Below are positions 1-10,842 of a stretch of 64,000 nucleotides of DNA, in pieces (positions within the stretch are counted from its first letter, which is position 1; the number at the start of each line of letters is the position of its first letter). The notes below the pieces were generated by a model that was not told the origin of the DNA, ran no database searches, and worked only from the letters and a program-made list of their open reading frames with translations. A program made the position numbers and the translations under genes. Source of the DNA: Lepas anatifera (taxonomy: Eukaryota > Arthropoda > Thecostraca > Lepadidae); the NCBI GenBank assembly GCA_034440635.1, contig JAOTON010001943.1, forward strand, positions 153,956 to 217,955. The letters are read 5' to 3'.

Positions 1-67
1 GCTATATTATAACATTTAAACATTATTCAAACATTCTTTCAAAGACCGAGTCAACGGCAGAGGCCTG

Positions 68-335
68 GACCCCTATCTGATTTTGAGTTTCCAGAAAAAT
101 ATGATTAAATGCTCGAAGTGTGTTGAAATGTGCATGTCGGTTTTACCTCCCGAGGAAGTCATGATCCGGCTGGTGTAAAAATTCTACCATCATACGGTTT
201 CATACGATATCTATAGGCATTGCCCGAATTTAAGTGTCTTCATTTTCTTACGAAAAACATCCACCTCTGTGGCCCCAACCGGACCGGGACCCCCCTGGTT
301 TGAAAAGAGATCTCTACCCCTGGTGCATTGCCAAT
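68..335 (-). repeat. Dispersed repeat, copy 1 (partner at 59,520-59,815)
   Basis: Read on the minus strand this segment runs parallel to 59,520-59,815 on the plus strand. Shared landmarks, in order, are GGGGTAGAGATCTCTTTTCA, a CAGGGGGTCCCGGTCCG-like stretch, and ACACCAGCC about 150 bp later. Neither copy keeps an open frame over the shared part, so it is most likely an old interspersed element. I did not recognise the family or find termini. Confidence 0.55.
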
Positions 336-420
336 TTGGGATGAGCAATAGAACAAAATTGTTACTGTCAGGTGGTGTTCTGTCTCATTTTCGTCAGGTT
401 GATTTTGTTCAATTTTAGTA

Positions 421-604
421 TATTAATAATTGTTGGGGTTTAACGACGCACCAACTGCCAGGGTCATACGGCGTCGCCAACTCTCACCCTGTTGGAAGGG
501 ATTTTGGGGATCAGATCGACTTATTCAGAGGCTCTGCCGGGACTTGAACCCGGGATCAGTGGCTTAGAAGACAAGGGTGCTATCCACTAAGCCACCTCAT
601 CCCC
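421..604 (-). mobile_element. tRNA-derived SINE with Arg(TCT)-like head
   Basis: On the minus strand a tRNA-like head starts at 604. It has an A box TGGCTTAGTGG, an anticodon-loop-like CTTCTAA, which suggests a tRNA-Arg(TCT) origin, and a B box GGTTCAAGTCC. A body of roughly 75 bp follows, beginning CCCTTCCAACAGGG and ending CCCCAACAATTATTA. The same body occurs at 9,879-9,953 behind a different head. Pol III box spacing and A/T-rich 3' end fit a SINE. It is a repeat copy, not a functional tRNA gene. Confidence 0.8.
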
Positions 605-760
605 TTGTTCAATTTTAGGTCATCTGTCTATTTCACTGGGGGGCCAATTTCCGGCCACGTGGGGGGGGCAATTTCCGGTCACTGGGGGGGGCATTTCGGC
701 CAACTGGGGGGGGGGCAAATGGCCCCCAGTCAACATGTTAAGAAATGGCCTGTCTCTTGG
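605..760. repeat. Short G-run repeat
   Basis: Three imperfect units of about 30 bp each carry a run of 6-10 G next to CAATTTCCGG or CATTTCGGCC. Frames on both strands stay open here only because of the biased composition, so I call no gene. Confidence 0.5.
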
Positions 761-1430
761 TGCTCTGAGCTGGCCGGTTATTCGGTCTCCCGAGCATGGG
801 TGGGCGCGCGGGTGCTGCAATAATCCGGCTGGGTCGACCTTGCCCCAGGCAGGTGTGGCAAACATGCAGCGCAGTCAGAGCATTATGTAAGAGAGGCACG
901 GATCGACACGTTGCAGGATGGAACAGGGAGATCATTGACGAAAGCAAGGAGCGCCGCCACAGGAGAAGACAGGGACGGCGGATTCCGGAGGGGTGGGCAA
1001 GCCGTACAGTTGCACACCCAGAAAATATTGAGGCTGTGCAAAAGTAAAGTTTTTCACAACCGTTTTGGCTTGATCCCAGCAAAAAATGTATGTGGGCTAA
1101 GAGGCAGGCTGGGCGGCTATCCCACACCTATCTGTCTGCAGCCATATGCGGCGTTAACACGCGCAGTTGAGAGCGATCTGCTGTCAACGTGCAGTGGAGG
1201 GGATCCTTAAGTGCAGGGGCGCCGCCACGATTTTCGCAGGGGGGACGGACCCGGGCTGGTGCTGACCGGGGAGGCGAATTTTGGCATATTCGGTACCTGA
1301 CAGCATTAATGACGATTGACCCAAAAATTTTGGGGGGACGTCCCCCTGGTTGGCCAACAGGGGGACGCGTCCCCCCGTTCCCGCCTTCGGCGCCCATGCT
1401 TAGTGCCCCCCTGAGATCTCGGAAACCGAG
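761..1430. other. Repeat-derived DNA without a gene
   Basis: At 985-1,050 the minus strand carries a CTTTTGCACA ... GGGTGTGCAACTG ... GGAATCCGCCGTCCCTG arrangement. It is the same as in the five units around 38.7-40.7 kb, so this is an isolated relative of that repeat. 1,185-1,410 is a G/C-run block with GGGGGACGTCCCCC-like palindromic pieces, resembling a transposon end. The open frames overlap on both strands and look like chance. Confidence 0.5.
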
Positions 1431-1984
1431 AGGGCTAGAAAATTGTCTCTTGGGGGTATGTAGGGGCGATGGTGATCTTCGTTATGCCAAGTTTCATTGA
1501 CATAAGTCAATATCTTCAAGGTCAAAGGAAAGCTGCTTCAAGGTCAAAAACTGCTGTAAAGGTCCAATCTAGGTAGTGCTGGAGTCCTTTTGGGAAGTGC
1601 CGTGCTTATTCAGAAGAAACCGGGAATACACCAAAAGCGGACTAAGGTCATACAGAGAATGTCCTACACAATGTTCACGGGAAATTTTATATAAAGGTCA
1701 TTCAAGATCAATGACCTACGGCGGAACACTCATACCTTTTTCCAATAACGTACAATACGACTGGCACTATAGCGGTCTTTGGGCGAGAAATGAAGGCTTG
1801 GCTTAAAAAGGCCTTTGACCTGCACCTGTGACCTTGACATTGAATAGACTTAACTATAAAGTTATAGCGTAACAAGCGTCATATTAAATTATGTCACCTC
1901 ACAAGAATACTGGGGTCAATGACCATGGCCTTCATGTGTGCTGACCTTGACATGCCTATACATATAGTGGCGGTTTGTTATCGG
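1431..1984. repeat. AGGTCA-containing repeat fragment
   Basis: The part at about 1,480-1,530 (GCCAAGTTTCATTGACATAA then TATCTTCAAGGTCAAA) is similar to 60,966-61,020. Several AGGTCA or TGACCT hexamers occur between 1,515 and 1,955. There is no convincing gene. It may be an eroded member of the AGGTC-rich elements described at 13.4-17.7 kb, but no end was found. Confidence 0.4.
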
Positions 1985-2790
1985 GCGCCAGACAGACAGC
2001 GATATTGCAGCGTTGTGCGAGTGTTTTGGTACGCTCAGTGCGACGGGTAGCCCGACCATTGCAGTTGGTGATTTTAATTTACCGGAAATTGTATGACCGC
2101 GCCAGGGTGGTCCTGTTTTAGATGTTAGATCACGCCGAGCTCTTCCATTTTTAGATCATCTAGACAGTGCCGGTTTTACAGTTTGTTCATGCTCCCACTA
2201 AGGGGTGACGCCTGTCTGGATTTAGTCTTGTTCCATGGTGGTCATATTGAAACCGTTGTATCGGATGATACTTTTAACTCGGATCACCGTCAAACCATTT
2301 CTCAGTTCCGAGCGCTCGCCGTGAAAGTGTTGAAAGTCTCCAAAACGACTGGCTTTGATTATCCGAGAGCGGATCTCGATGGCCTGCGTGCCTCCCTGCA
2401 CTGTTTGCCCTGGCTTGTGCCTCGTGATTTGGGTGTGAAAGAGGCTGATGGAGTCTTTTACGATCTTGTGAACGCTGCCATAGCCGATTTTTTAACAACG
2501 GTTTCACGCTCCAAACGCTTTTCTCCCTGGTTTGACCGGGAATTGCAGGTGCTCTTAGTGACAAAGATCATGCACACCGTGTAAGAAAGCGCAACCCTTC
2601 CCCAGAAAGCGATCTTGCATTTAGCAGAGCTAGAACAAACTTTAAAACTGTACCTAACGCTACATATCGTGATTACTTACTGGGCATCGTTGGTGACTTC
2701 CGTGGGAACCCCAAACGCTTCTGGTCCTTTCTAAGCTTTTTGAAATCGTCTCATCAACGTCCACGCGTCAGAACACATGACGAAATTCAT
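1985..2790 (+). pseudogene. Decayed non-LTR retrotransposon ORF2 fragment (endonuclease end to RT linker)
   Basis: This is a broken piece of a Jockey/CR1-type LINE ORF2. Seen in the sequence: a VGDFNLP endonuclease motif near 2,070, followed by a stop. Then comes an open stretch at 2,183-2,584 containing LDLVLF and SDHR, the last endonuclease motifs. Linker sequence follows with PWFDREL near 2,530, and after a frame change RVRKRNP, SRARTNFK and NPKRFWSFL near 2,710. No reverse transcriptase motif follows, so the copy is truncated at its 3' end as well as at its 5' end. At least two frame changes are needed to read it through. Clade assignment (Jockey/CR1-like) is inference from the motif style. 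Confidence 0.7.
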
Positions 2791-3062
2791 GGAGCGCAGC
2801 GTAATAGTATTTCTCAGAGTGGTTCTAAGCTCGTCTCTTTAACGGTCTCGTCGTGGTCTGTCAGAAGCCGATGACGAATAAAGCCGATAGACGAACGAAT
2901 CAGAAGCCAATGATCTGTCAGAAGCCGGTGACGTCAGAGCTGCATGACGAAATCCATGGAGCGAAGCGGATTGAGATTTCTCATGAGGCTCTATTCTGGC
3001 CGCTCGGCACGTTTCGTCGTGGTCTGTTGTCGTTATCTGTCCGTCCTGAGCATTGATGCCAG
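2776..3062 (+). repeat. Tandem duplication, period about 167 bp
   Basis: CATGACGAAATTCATGGAGC at 2,776 recurs as CATGACGAAATCCATGGAGC at 2,943, and TCGTCGTGGTCTGT near 2,848 recurs near 3,014. That gives about 1.7 copies of a 166-167-bp unit directly after the LINE fragment. Overlapping open frames on both strands are low-information and not called as genes. Confidence 0.6.
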
Positions 3063-3450
3063 AGCTTTGCAATTTTGTAGGGTGATAGCCCGTACCTCAG
3101 ACACCCAGACTAAAGCCCCTTAGCTCCTTACCCCAGACTAAAGCCCCGAATCGAAATCCGAAATGATTTTTGAGAAATTGTGGAACAAACTTGTTCTAGA
3201 TTTTTTCTAATTTTTACCTCTTAAGCTACGAAGTTAAAATTTGGTCCTTTTGAATAGGCATTAGGGGCCAGCTAATGGAGACAATTTGAGCTGGTCCGAC
3301 AATATTTATTCCACGAATACGCGGTATTTCTGACGCGAGCAAAAAACCAACTAATAATTGATAACCGACTTGTACGCTCCAAATGTCAGAGGGCACGCTT
3401 CTGTTACCTAGAGACAGTTACCTAGGGGTAGCCAGGTCAATTTTCTTGTG
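3063..3450. other. Unassigned AT-rich spacer
   Basis: I see no gene, repeat end or RNA signal here, only a short direct repeat (CAGACTAAAGCCCC twice near 3,105 and 3,143). Confidence 0.4.
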
Positions 3451-3452
3451 CT

Positions 3453-3492
<40 letters not shown>

Positions 3493-3625
3493 AGCAGCAG
3501 CAGCAGCAGCCAGCAGCCAGCAGCCAGCAGCCAGCAGCCAGCAGCCAGCAGCCAGCAGCCAGCAGCCAGCAGCCAGCAGCCGGCAGCCAGCAGCCAGCAG
3601 CCGGCAGCCGGCGGCGGCGCGGGGG
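3450..3625 (+). repeat. (AGC)n and (CAGCCAG)n microsatellite
   Basis: A run of AGC trinucleotides at about 3,454-3,500 passes into a 7-bp CAGCCAG repeat of more than ten units to about 3,610, then decays into GGCGGCGG. Because 7 is not a multiple of 3, every frame is open and the translated Ser/Gln/Leu/Ala-rich strings are artefacts. Confidence 0.9.
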
Positions 3626-3757
3626 GGGGCAGAGCAGCAGCAGTAATTTCCAACTCTCGATAAAAGTTTGAAGCAAAACCTTCAAGTTGGGAACTATAAA
3701 ATGATTTTTTCTTAATGTTTTACCTAGAACACAAATTCTTACAAATTCTTGAAAATT

Positions 3758-6675
3758 GGGGCGTTCCAGCACAAATCGACCAGGCCCCTACATAGCATAG
3801 TCTCCGATTTTGTTCCAATTTCGTCCATGGGGTTGTCAAATCGTGAAAATCGTCGATTTCGTGAAAACATGGTGATATACAAAGATTATTTTCAGCCTTG
3901 ATTTTCATTTTTCAGCTTCAAATGACACGGGATTAGATTGAGCATGTAACAACCAAAATTTGAGCACCTAATTTTTTATTTTAAATTTTCAGCATTTGTA
4001 GAAGTGTTTTGACCATTTCTTCCAATGATTTTTTAAAGTGTGGCCAGTAATTCACGTCAAAGGTATTTAAAGCAAAAATGCGCAACCATCTCTTATGTTT
4101 AGTGAAGTCAATATTTTTGCGTTCTAGACTTTATCAATGTTTAATTAGCCATAGAATGACGCCATGCGCGCAACGATCAGCCGCCCGGCGTGCCCGACCG
4201 TCGTCGGCACGGCCGCCCGTGCGTGGGCACGGGTAGTAGATTGACTCGGGAGCATATGAACTCTTGCAATCGTGATTAAAGGTGGGAAATAAAAGCAGAG
4301 AAACACGTGTTCAAGAAAACGGTGAAATCGATGCAATTTTAATTCGGTTAAGGGGTACGACTCGCCACATCTTAATGTCGCTCTGAAAACCGATTACGGA
4401 TCTGAGTCATACATTTGGATTTTGAAAATGAAGAGACTTGTGCATTTATGCAAGCTTGGTCTGTTTTGCGTTTTAAATTGACATCTTATCCAATACGGAC
4501 GAACCTTGGCCGCAGGTGTGCGGTCGCCACCCCGGTATGTGCGTCAGTGCCTTCATGACACGCGCGTGGTGTCAAATATCCAGTGCGCAGCTCATGAAGC
4601 TGGGAGCACATCCCCCACAGTTAGTATGACATTGTTATTTGAGTATTTGGGTGTCGAATGAAGATAAGACATGGCTTCAAGGTGGCTACTTCGCTTCGGA
4701 CGCCAGTTTTCTGCTGTCAGTGTTGGTGTTCATAGTTGTGTGCGGAGTGATAGAATGCCACGAGATAAGAGGGCTTATTGTGCTGACTAGAGGATCTACT
4801 TGTACTAGATTCTTGGTCCCGGCGTCAGTCCTGGCGCCGGCAGGCCTCGACTGGTCCTGGCAAGACCCAACGTGGTCCTGGCATTCGTCCCGGCAAAAAA
4901 GTCGGGTTAATAGGGAAAGAACTTGCAGCCTTGTCTTATACGTTTCAGCCAGTGACTACTTCAATTTTCTGTTTCAGCCATGAATATGTGTAATTGTGTT
5001 ATTTCATTTCGTTTTCGAATGGAGTTTATTACAACTAAATTAGGGCTTGTATTGCCGTGCCAGCGTGAACCAACCCAAAACCGAGAAGAGATATCCAGCC
5101 CTGGCCATGGTATATCACTTTTCGGCCTGACCCTCCCCCACGACGCCATTTATGAACAGCCCCATCTAGGTTTAAGTAAGACAATTTATGTGCATGTATT
5201 TAGTCATATTAGGTTATTTATACGCCAAATGCTAAGGGAAAACTTGGTTAACATTGACTTATCTCAATGTGACATGGGCCCCAAGGAACACTGGTCCTGG
5301 TTAAGATTATTACGCTTTCCAATCCTCAGAGGTCCTTGGTACACACCCAGATGATCCCGGCATAGTCCCGGCCAGGCCCAGCATCCGGTCCCGGCTCCAG
5401 GATGCTGGGACCAAAAATAGAACCTCTGGTGCTAACCCCACCGAGTGTTCTCCCCAAAAGACGCCTTCTTCCAAGACAGAGTAAATTTAAATTCGGAAAA
5501 TGTCACAATTGCTCAAGAAGAACCAGGCAGCAGCCGGAGGCAGTTACTGAAGAGCTGCTCGCTGCGGAGACACAACCATCATCGACTGACTCACTGGACG
5601 CTCCAACAGTTTCAGCCGAAGTCGATGTTTCCCATGTTTTGCCGCTGCTGGACGGGACTACCGTCAGAACAGATAGGCTTTTGGTTGAACTGATCCTTTG
5701 AAGTTGGCTTATTCTTCGCTGTGTGCTTTTAGTTTCTTATTACCGTTTTCGAAACATGATAGGATGTGCTTGGGGTTTGTCATTTTATTTAAGAACGAAA
5801 GTGGTTAACGTCAAGGGGGAACGTCCATCCAAACTGTGAACCAAAGTAGGTCACTTTCATGCCTCAAAAGAAATTAAAACTATCTTTTGGTACATTGATT
5901 CAGTCTCATCTGCCTCCTCTGCTGGTGAACCGAACCAAATGCCACTAAATCTAATACACTACTGGCATAACATAGCCCTTTAGCTATGAATTCGATTCCA
6001 CACAGGACCTGAATAATATTTATTCCACCTTGCTTCAAAACACATACTTTATAACGTATGTTGTTTACGTTCCTTACTCTTGATGAAACCTTACTGAAGC
6101 TGAAAACAAAAGATGAAAGAAAAAGAAACACTAGCAAATCTTTTTTGTCAACGGCACATCCTTACCTTATGAAATTTTCTACAAACCATGTGCTTATGTA
6201 GATGCATGTTTTCCTACCAACCAACTTCTAACCCATAGTCTCCACTGAGCACCACACGCATGCGTGTCGTCGGTTGGCCGAAGTGCCAGTCGGCTAACGG
6301 TGGGGCGCGCCGGGCGGCCGATTTTCGAGCGCATGGCGTCACTCTTTGGCTGATTAGTCATAGATAAATTCAAGAACGCAAAATTCAATTGATCCTATTA
6401 GAAAGTACTTTTAAATATAATTAAGTTTTAATTGCACATACATTACGAAGAACTACACAGAAAATAATGATTGCATGCCACCACGTTTTGCCACAAACCC
6501 GGATTTTTACGATTTTTAGCAAGCTGTAACTCCAAAACCCGTATTTTTAGAAAACAAATATTCTCAAATCTGAATTCTACGCCACTGATAACCCTGTGTA
6601 CGAAGTTGGAACGAAATCTGAGTCTATGCTATGTATAATCCAGGTGGCGCCTGTCGATTTGTCCTGGAACGCCCC
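3758..6675. mobile_element. DNA transposon with long terminal inverted repeats, 4-bp TSD AATT
   Basis: The left end is GGGGCGTTCCAGCACAAA and the right end is its inverted counterpart TTTGTCCTGGAACGCCCC. AATT flanks both sides (3,754-3,757 and 6,676-6,679), giving a 4-bp target duplication. The inverted repeats extend about 500 bp inward and are diverged. For example ACATAGCATAGTCTCCGATT near 3,790 matches the reverse complement near 6,635. GACGCCATGCGC near 4,160 also matches its reverse complement near 6,335. The same terminus closes the foldback element at 41,781-44,647 (TSD TTTA) and ends a fragment at 58,516. I could not assign a superfamily. The interior holds short frames at 4,639-5,701 with no recognisable transposase. 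Confidence 0.8.
4639..5701 (+). other. Unrecognised short open frames inside the 3.8-6.7 kb transposon
   Basis: Three successive frames of 99-124 codons (4,639-4,983, 4,980-5,354 and 5,402-5,701) lie in the interior. None shows a transposase catalytic motif. The last has one Cys-x2-Cys pair (KCHNC) and an acidic Ser/Thr-rich middle. Short repeats of the type GGTCCTGG/GTCCCGGC punctuate 4,815-4,890 and 5,290-5,400. These could be exons of a passenger gene or chance frames, and I cannot decide. Confidence 0.25.
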
Positions 6676-7639
6676 AATTCTTAGAATACAAATGGAGTGA
6701 AATTAATTGCCAAAGTTATTTGTTCGAAACTCTAACGATATAACATTCAGTGTTCCAAATTGGATTTCTACAGATAGAATGGACTGTGTATTACTGCATG
6801 GGCACAAAACTGAACTAATAGGTAGGGGAGAGTGGGGGAGACATGGGACGCAGGAGAAGTGGGACACACCCATTATGGAATCCACGAGTAAGCCAAAAAT
6901 AATAATTTTTTGCTGATTCCCGCACTATACGTGCCGCTGCCCATCGCTAGGGCGTCAACTTCCTTTTCCGGGGAGCGCTGGAAGCGGGAGGCGAGTGTTC
7001 TTTAAAAAAGTTAATTTTTTACGTTTTCTTGAGTGGATTTTTTCTAAATATGCAACCAAAAAAGTTGGCTATTTTGTTCCAATGAAGTGGGTGTCGTATT
7101 CTCCATCGATCTGTACCAGCTTCGAATAACGAAAGGGGTTTTAATTTTGCTGACATCGCAATTCTGAAAAAAATGGGGTGGGGAGAACTGGGACAAGTTG
7201 TCCCGCTTCTCCGCTTGCTGTCTCACTTCTCCTTGTACTGTAGTTTAACTGATTGTACCTATATATTTGTACTTTTATGGAAATATGGTTGTGTCGGATT
7301 TTTTTATAATGTGGTCGTGGTCATCAGCTTTTTTTCTTCTATCGTGGTTTATAAATCGAGGTCAGATTAAAGACCGTAAGTTCAATATGGCGGAATTATC
7401 TATAAAAATACGACATTTCACCCATGCCAAACACCAGGGGGAGTCCAAGTGCGGGGGGGAAGAACGATCACCCCCCGCCTTTTGGGCCGACTTTAAACAC
7501 TGGAAAAACGCCCCACTGCAGCCGCCACCCCCTTCTCCGAGGGAGGGAGGGGTTGGCCGGCAGCTGCGGCTGTACCCTTGCCCCGCAAATCGCCATCCAA
7601 ATGCCACCCAAATGTAGTTTAGCCAGGCCCCTTGTGATC

Positions 7640-8460
7640 CACTAAAATTATCAGAGTCTGCGACCGGGCCCCTCAGAGCTATCCCGGGCCCACTGCCGAT
7701 GCTGAGCCCCTAATATCAGCAGTTGCAGAGCATTCCCCTGTATTTCACACGGGCTCCCTGTGGCTGCAGCTGGGCCCCCTGCGGTTGACCCGGGCCTCGT
7801 GTGGCTATCCGGGCACCCTAACATGCCTCCAGGCCCCTTGTAGTCCACTTGGAACCTCCGAGTCTGCGACCGGACCCCTCAGAATTATTCCGTGCCCACT
7901 GCTACCAAAGCCGGGCCCCTATTCTGAGCCGTTGCAGAGAATTCCCCTGTAATCCACCCAGGTCATTTGTGACCACAGCCGGGCTCCCTGTGGTTGACCT
8001 AAACCTCCTGTGGCTATCCAGGCACCCTGACATGCACCCAGGCCCCCTTGCAGTCCACTTGAAGCCTCTGAGTCTGCGACCAGGTCCCTCAGACTTATCT
8101 CGGGCCCACTGCAACCGAAGCCGGATCCCTATTCACAGCCATTGCAGAGAATTCCTCTGTAATCCACCCAGGCCCTTTGTGACCACAGCCTGGGTCCCTC
8201 CGGCTTACCCAGACCTCCAGTGGCTATCTGGGCCTCCTGAAATGCTTCCAGGGCGCCTGTGGTTAACTTGGTACCTATGTGTCAACGATTGGGCCCCTCA
8301 CGATAACCTCAGACAAACCGTAGCCGAAACCAGTGTCCCATTTCCAGCATTTATGCCTCCCCCGTGGTCTACCTGGGCCTTCTGTGGTTACAGTCGGCCT
8401 CTACCTTGTTTTTGGGAACCCTTTGGCCTTGGCCGTCTGTAGCTGTAACGTTGGGCCCGG
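7640..8460 (+). repeat. Degenerate tandem repeat, period 206-210 bp
   Basis: GAGTCTGCGACC begins at 7,654, 7,860 and 8,070, so the period is 206 then 210 bp. The surrounding landmarks (TTGCAGAG.ATTCC.CTGTA, CTCCCTGTGGTTGACC, GTGGCTATC.GG) recur in the same order. About 3.5 units are present, each made of smaller 20-25-bp pieces of the type GGGCCCCTTGTGG. The 197-codon frame at 7,849-8,442 is a by-product of the repeat composition. Confidence 0.75.
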
Positions 8461-9100
8461 GTTGGGAGTAGGAGAGGAGGTGTAGTATCTTAAATTCTTA
8501 ACTCACGCAGGTCATATAATGTTGAACGCGATCTGATCCTGATCAGTGATCCTAGTCGAAATTTGCCCAGTCCCTGGAGTTGTGGAGATCCAATCCAATG
8601 ATGAGGGGACCTCAGCGATTTTAGGGCCAGTTCATAATTTTGGAACTACTGCAGTTCTTGGAATTGTTTACCCCCAAAACGGAGGTTGACGCTTTTCTTG
8701 CTCGCCGATACATTTTTATGTGTACGTTTTTTATTAAAAAATTATAAGTTGCACGATCGAGCCCCCACAGCTATTTGGGCTTCTTTCGAGGAGGCCGGGC
8801 CCCCTGTAAGGGTTCGCCTTTCGTTGGGAAATCCTGGATCTGCCTCTAGCCGACACCTGTATACTACGTACCTACCCTATCCTGCATGCAAACCTGGAGA
8901 ATTAATAGATTCATATAACAACGTCCCGTGCGATACATCACCGCAACAACAAAAAAGGTTTATCAAATGTGTGTATAATAAAGAATACGTTTTCCAAATA
9001 TATCGCGTAGATGAATAATCATAGCTGCTACAGTTTATTTTCAAAAGGTACCATACAGATGCTACGCTTTATAAGATTTAGACATGATTCTTCAGAAGTC
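8461..9100. other. Interior of the 6.8-9.4 kb element, no gene seen
   Basis: A transposon-end-like string (GGGCCCCCTGTAAGG ... AATCCTGGATCTGCCTCT) lies at 8,795-8,850. It resembles strings at 36,950-36,985, 18,520-18,565 and 47,615-47,665. Otherwise the sequence is AT-rich without a supported feature. Confidence 0.35.
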
Positions 9101-9765
9101 TCACCTCTCCCCTATGTGTCCCACTTCTGAACACCCATTGTCCCAGTTCTCCTGCAGCTCTCCCAGTTCTCACTAACCATAGACTTTAAAAAATTAATTT
9201 TGAACAATTCCACTCTGATAACGCCATAAAAAGACACATACATCCATAACCAAATGTTTCTTCCACCATGTGACGCTTATTCCATATACCAGGAACGCGT
9301 AACTAAATTTATTCAATTTTTTTAAACTTGTCGCTTGTTTAATGTCCCAGTTCTCCCCACTCTCCCCCTACAATGATTTTGAAGGTCATTTTTTACCTTT
9401 TCCCCAAAACATTTCAATTATGGGCCAACATTTTGAAGCTATAACTTTCAAAGTTCTAAAGTTTTTTGAACGTAGCTTTCTTTTTAAGATGGAGATTGTT
9501 AGTACTACAACATATTACAAACTCATATTTCTGACTTTTCGATGAATATTTGTTTGCTAAAAATGTCTACATTTTTAGGTTTTTTTGAAATGTTGGACTA
9601 TGTAATTTCAAATTTTCTTTTCAAAATTGTTTTAAAAAAAATAGCCCAGCTCACGTTCTACAATCACCTGCCTGACCATACCCACGCGTCTCCCGTAGGT
9701 TTTGAGCTATATGAAGATAAGGACCGAATTGCATGCAATTTTCAGAGGTTGTAATAGATACATCA

Positions 9766-9953
9766 CTTGGGGGCGCGGTAGTGGAGTGGTCAGCGTAGCT
9801 GGCTTCCATTCAGCCGACCCGGGTTCAAGGCCCGGCGGCTTTCCTGAACAAGGAGCAAGCTGGCTCCCGAGAAACCCTTCCAACAGGGAAAGAGTTGGCG
9901 ACGCCATATGACTCTGGCAGTTGGTGCGTCGATAAGCCCCAACAATTATTATT
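9766..9953 (+). mobile_element. tRNA-derived SINE with Gly(TCC)-like head
   Basis: The head has A box TAGTGGAGTGG and B box GGTTCAAGGCC, with AGCTGGCTTCCATTCAGCC between them, which resembles tRNA-Gly(TCC). The body at 9,879-9,953 (CCCTTCCAACAGGG to CCCCAACAATTATTA) is close to identical to that of the SINE at 421-604, although the heads are different. The element ends in an A/T-rich tail. SINE identity is clear, but family membership was not checked. Confidence 0.8.
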
Positions 9954-10842
9954 TTAGATTCATCACGTGATAAAGTGCCTTTATACTCAACCGATATGTA
10001 TCGCTCTGTTAACCCTCGCCCGGGCCGGTTTTGGTGGAAACGACGGGCGCGCCGCGGTTGGGGCCTCATTTTCCATCTCCAATTTTCCGGTCCGGTGGTC
10101 CCAGGTACAGCCCTTTGGTTGGGAGTCGAGTTTGAAACTCTGACCCCGTTAGTGTATGGGTTTTTGATTTGTGCCTGGGTGGTGGCGCCCCCTTGGATGG
10201 GCTATTTTGATTAGAATGATGCACCTGCCGACGTTTCCTGATCCGGGTTATTTGTGCTTTTGGTTGGGAGTTTTATATTGTGGTACAAACGTTTTCTTTT
10301 TGTATAGGTCTTTTGATTGCGTTATTGGTGGTGCTTGGAACCACTGGTTGCCTGAGTTGGATTGATGTTCGGTTGTTAGTAGTTGATTGGAGCGCCTTTG
10401 GTAACGCCTGATAGGTTGTTTGATATTACGATTGGCACCGGGCCGTTAACACTCGTAGTAAGGGAAATTGTGAATTCTGTCGTTTTAGTTTCATGATGCT
10501 CCGACGCCTAGTCCTGAACTTACGGGCAAAATACTTTAATCCCCTTAGGTCTGCCTTTCTTGCATGAACCTCCTGTGCTAAGACAGTGGGCTACAACCGG
10601 TCAATGCGTGCAAGAAGGGCATACGTGCATACCCGAGTGCATGCAGCGGATGGCTAGCCGGCCGGGAACCGACAGGAGCCTAGGTAGAGGCAGAGGGTGC
10701 CTAAGCGTGTTCAGAGATCCGGACAGGGGGCATAAACGCTTTCATGTATCTAGGGAAGTGGGAGCAAGGTGCAGAGGCGTGCTAAGATAGCTCGGGAAAG
10801 GGAAAAAAGACTCATTCAGAGGAAAGGGGACTGCTTTTACTA
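9954..10842. other. Unassigned sequence
   Basis: TTAACCCTCGCCCGGGCCGG at 10,011 looks like the left end of a TTAA element of the type found at 14.6-17.7 kb, and GGGCCGTTAAC near 10,440 may be a right end. The internal match is too weak to call an element. No gene is visible. Confidence 0.3.

Larger units (their letters stand above)
6822..9371. mobile_element. Inverted-repeat element with GTAGGGGGAGAGTGGGG termini
   Basis: The left end GTAGGGGAGAGTGGGGGAGA faces the right end TCTCCCCACTCTCCCCCTAC. Inside, further copies of the motif 'agaa(c/g)tgggac' appear near 6,850, 7,170-7,220 (both orientations) and 9,105-9,180. That gives nested subterminal repeats about 350 bp deep on each side. I could not identify a clean target duplication. 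No transposase frame is visible, and the centre is occupied by GC-rich repeat sequence (7,360-8,460). Confidence 0.6.

Noticed and set aside
421..604. Functional tRNA gene
   Set aside because: The downstream body shared with another locus and degraded acceptor pairing show a SINE.
3408..3772. Leu/Ala/Gly-rich and Ser/Gln-rich frames over the CAG tract
   Set aside because: All frames of a 7-bp repeat without stops are open. There is no coding signal outside the repeat.
7849..8442. 197-codon frame
   Set aside because: It coincides with a 206-210-bp tandem repeat, and since the period changes the frame is not conserved between units.
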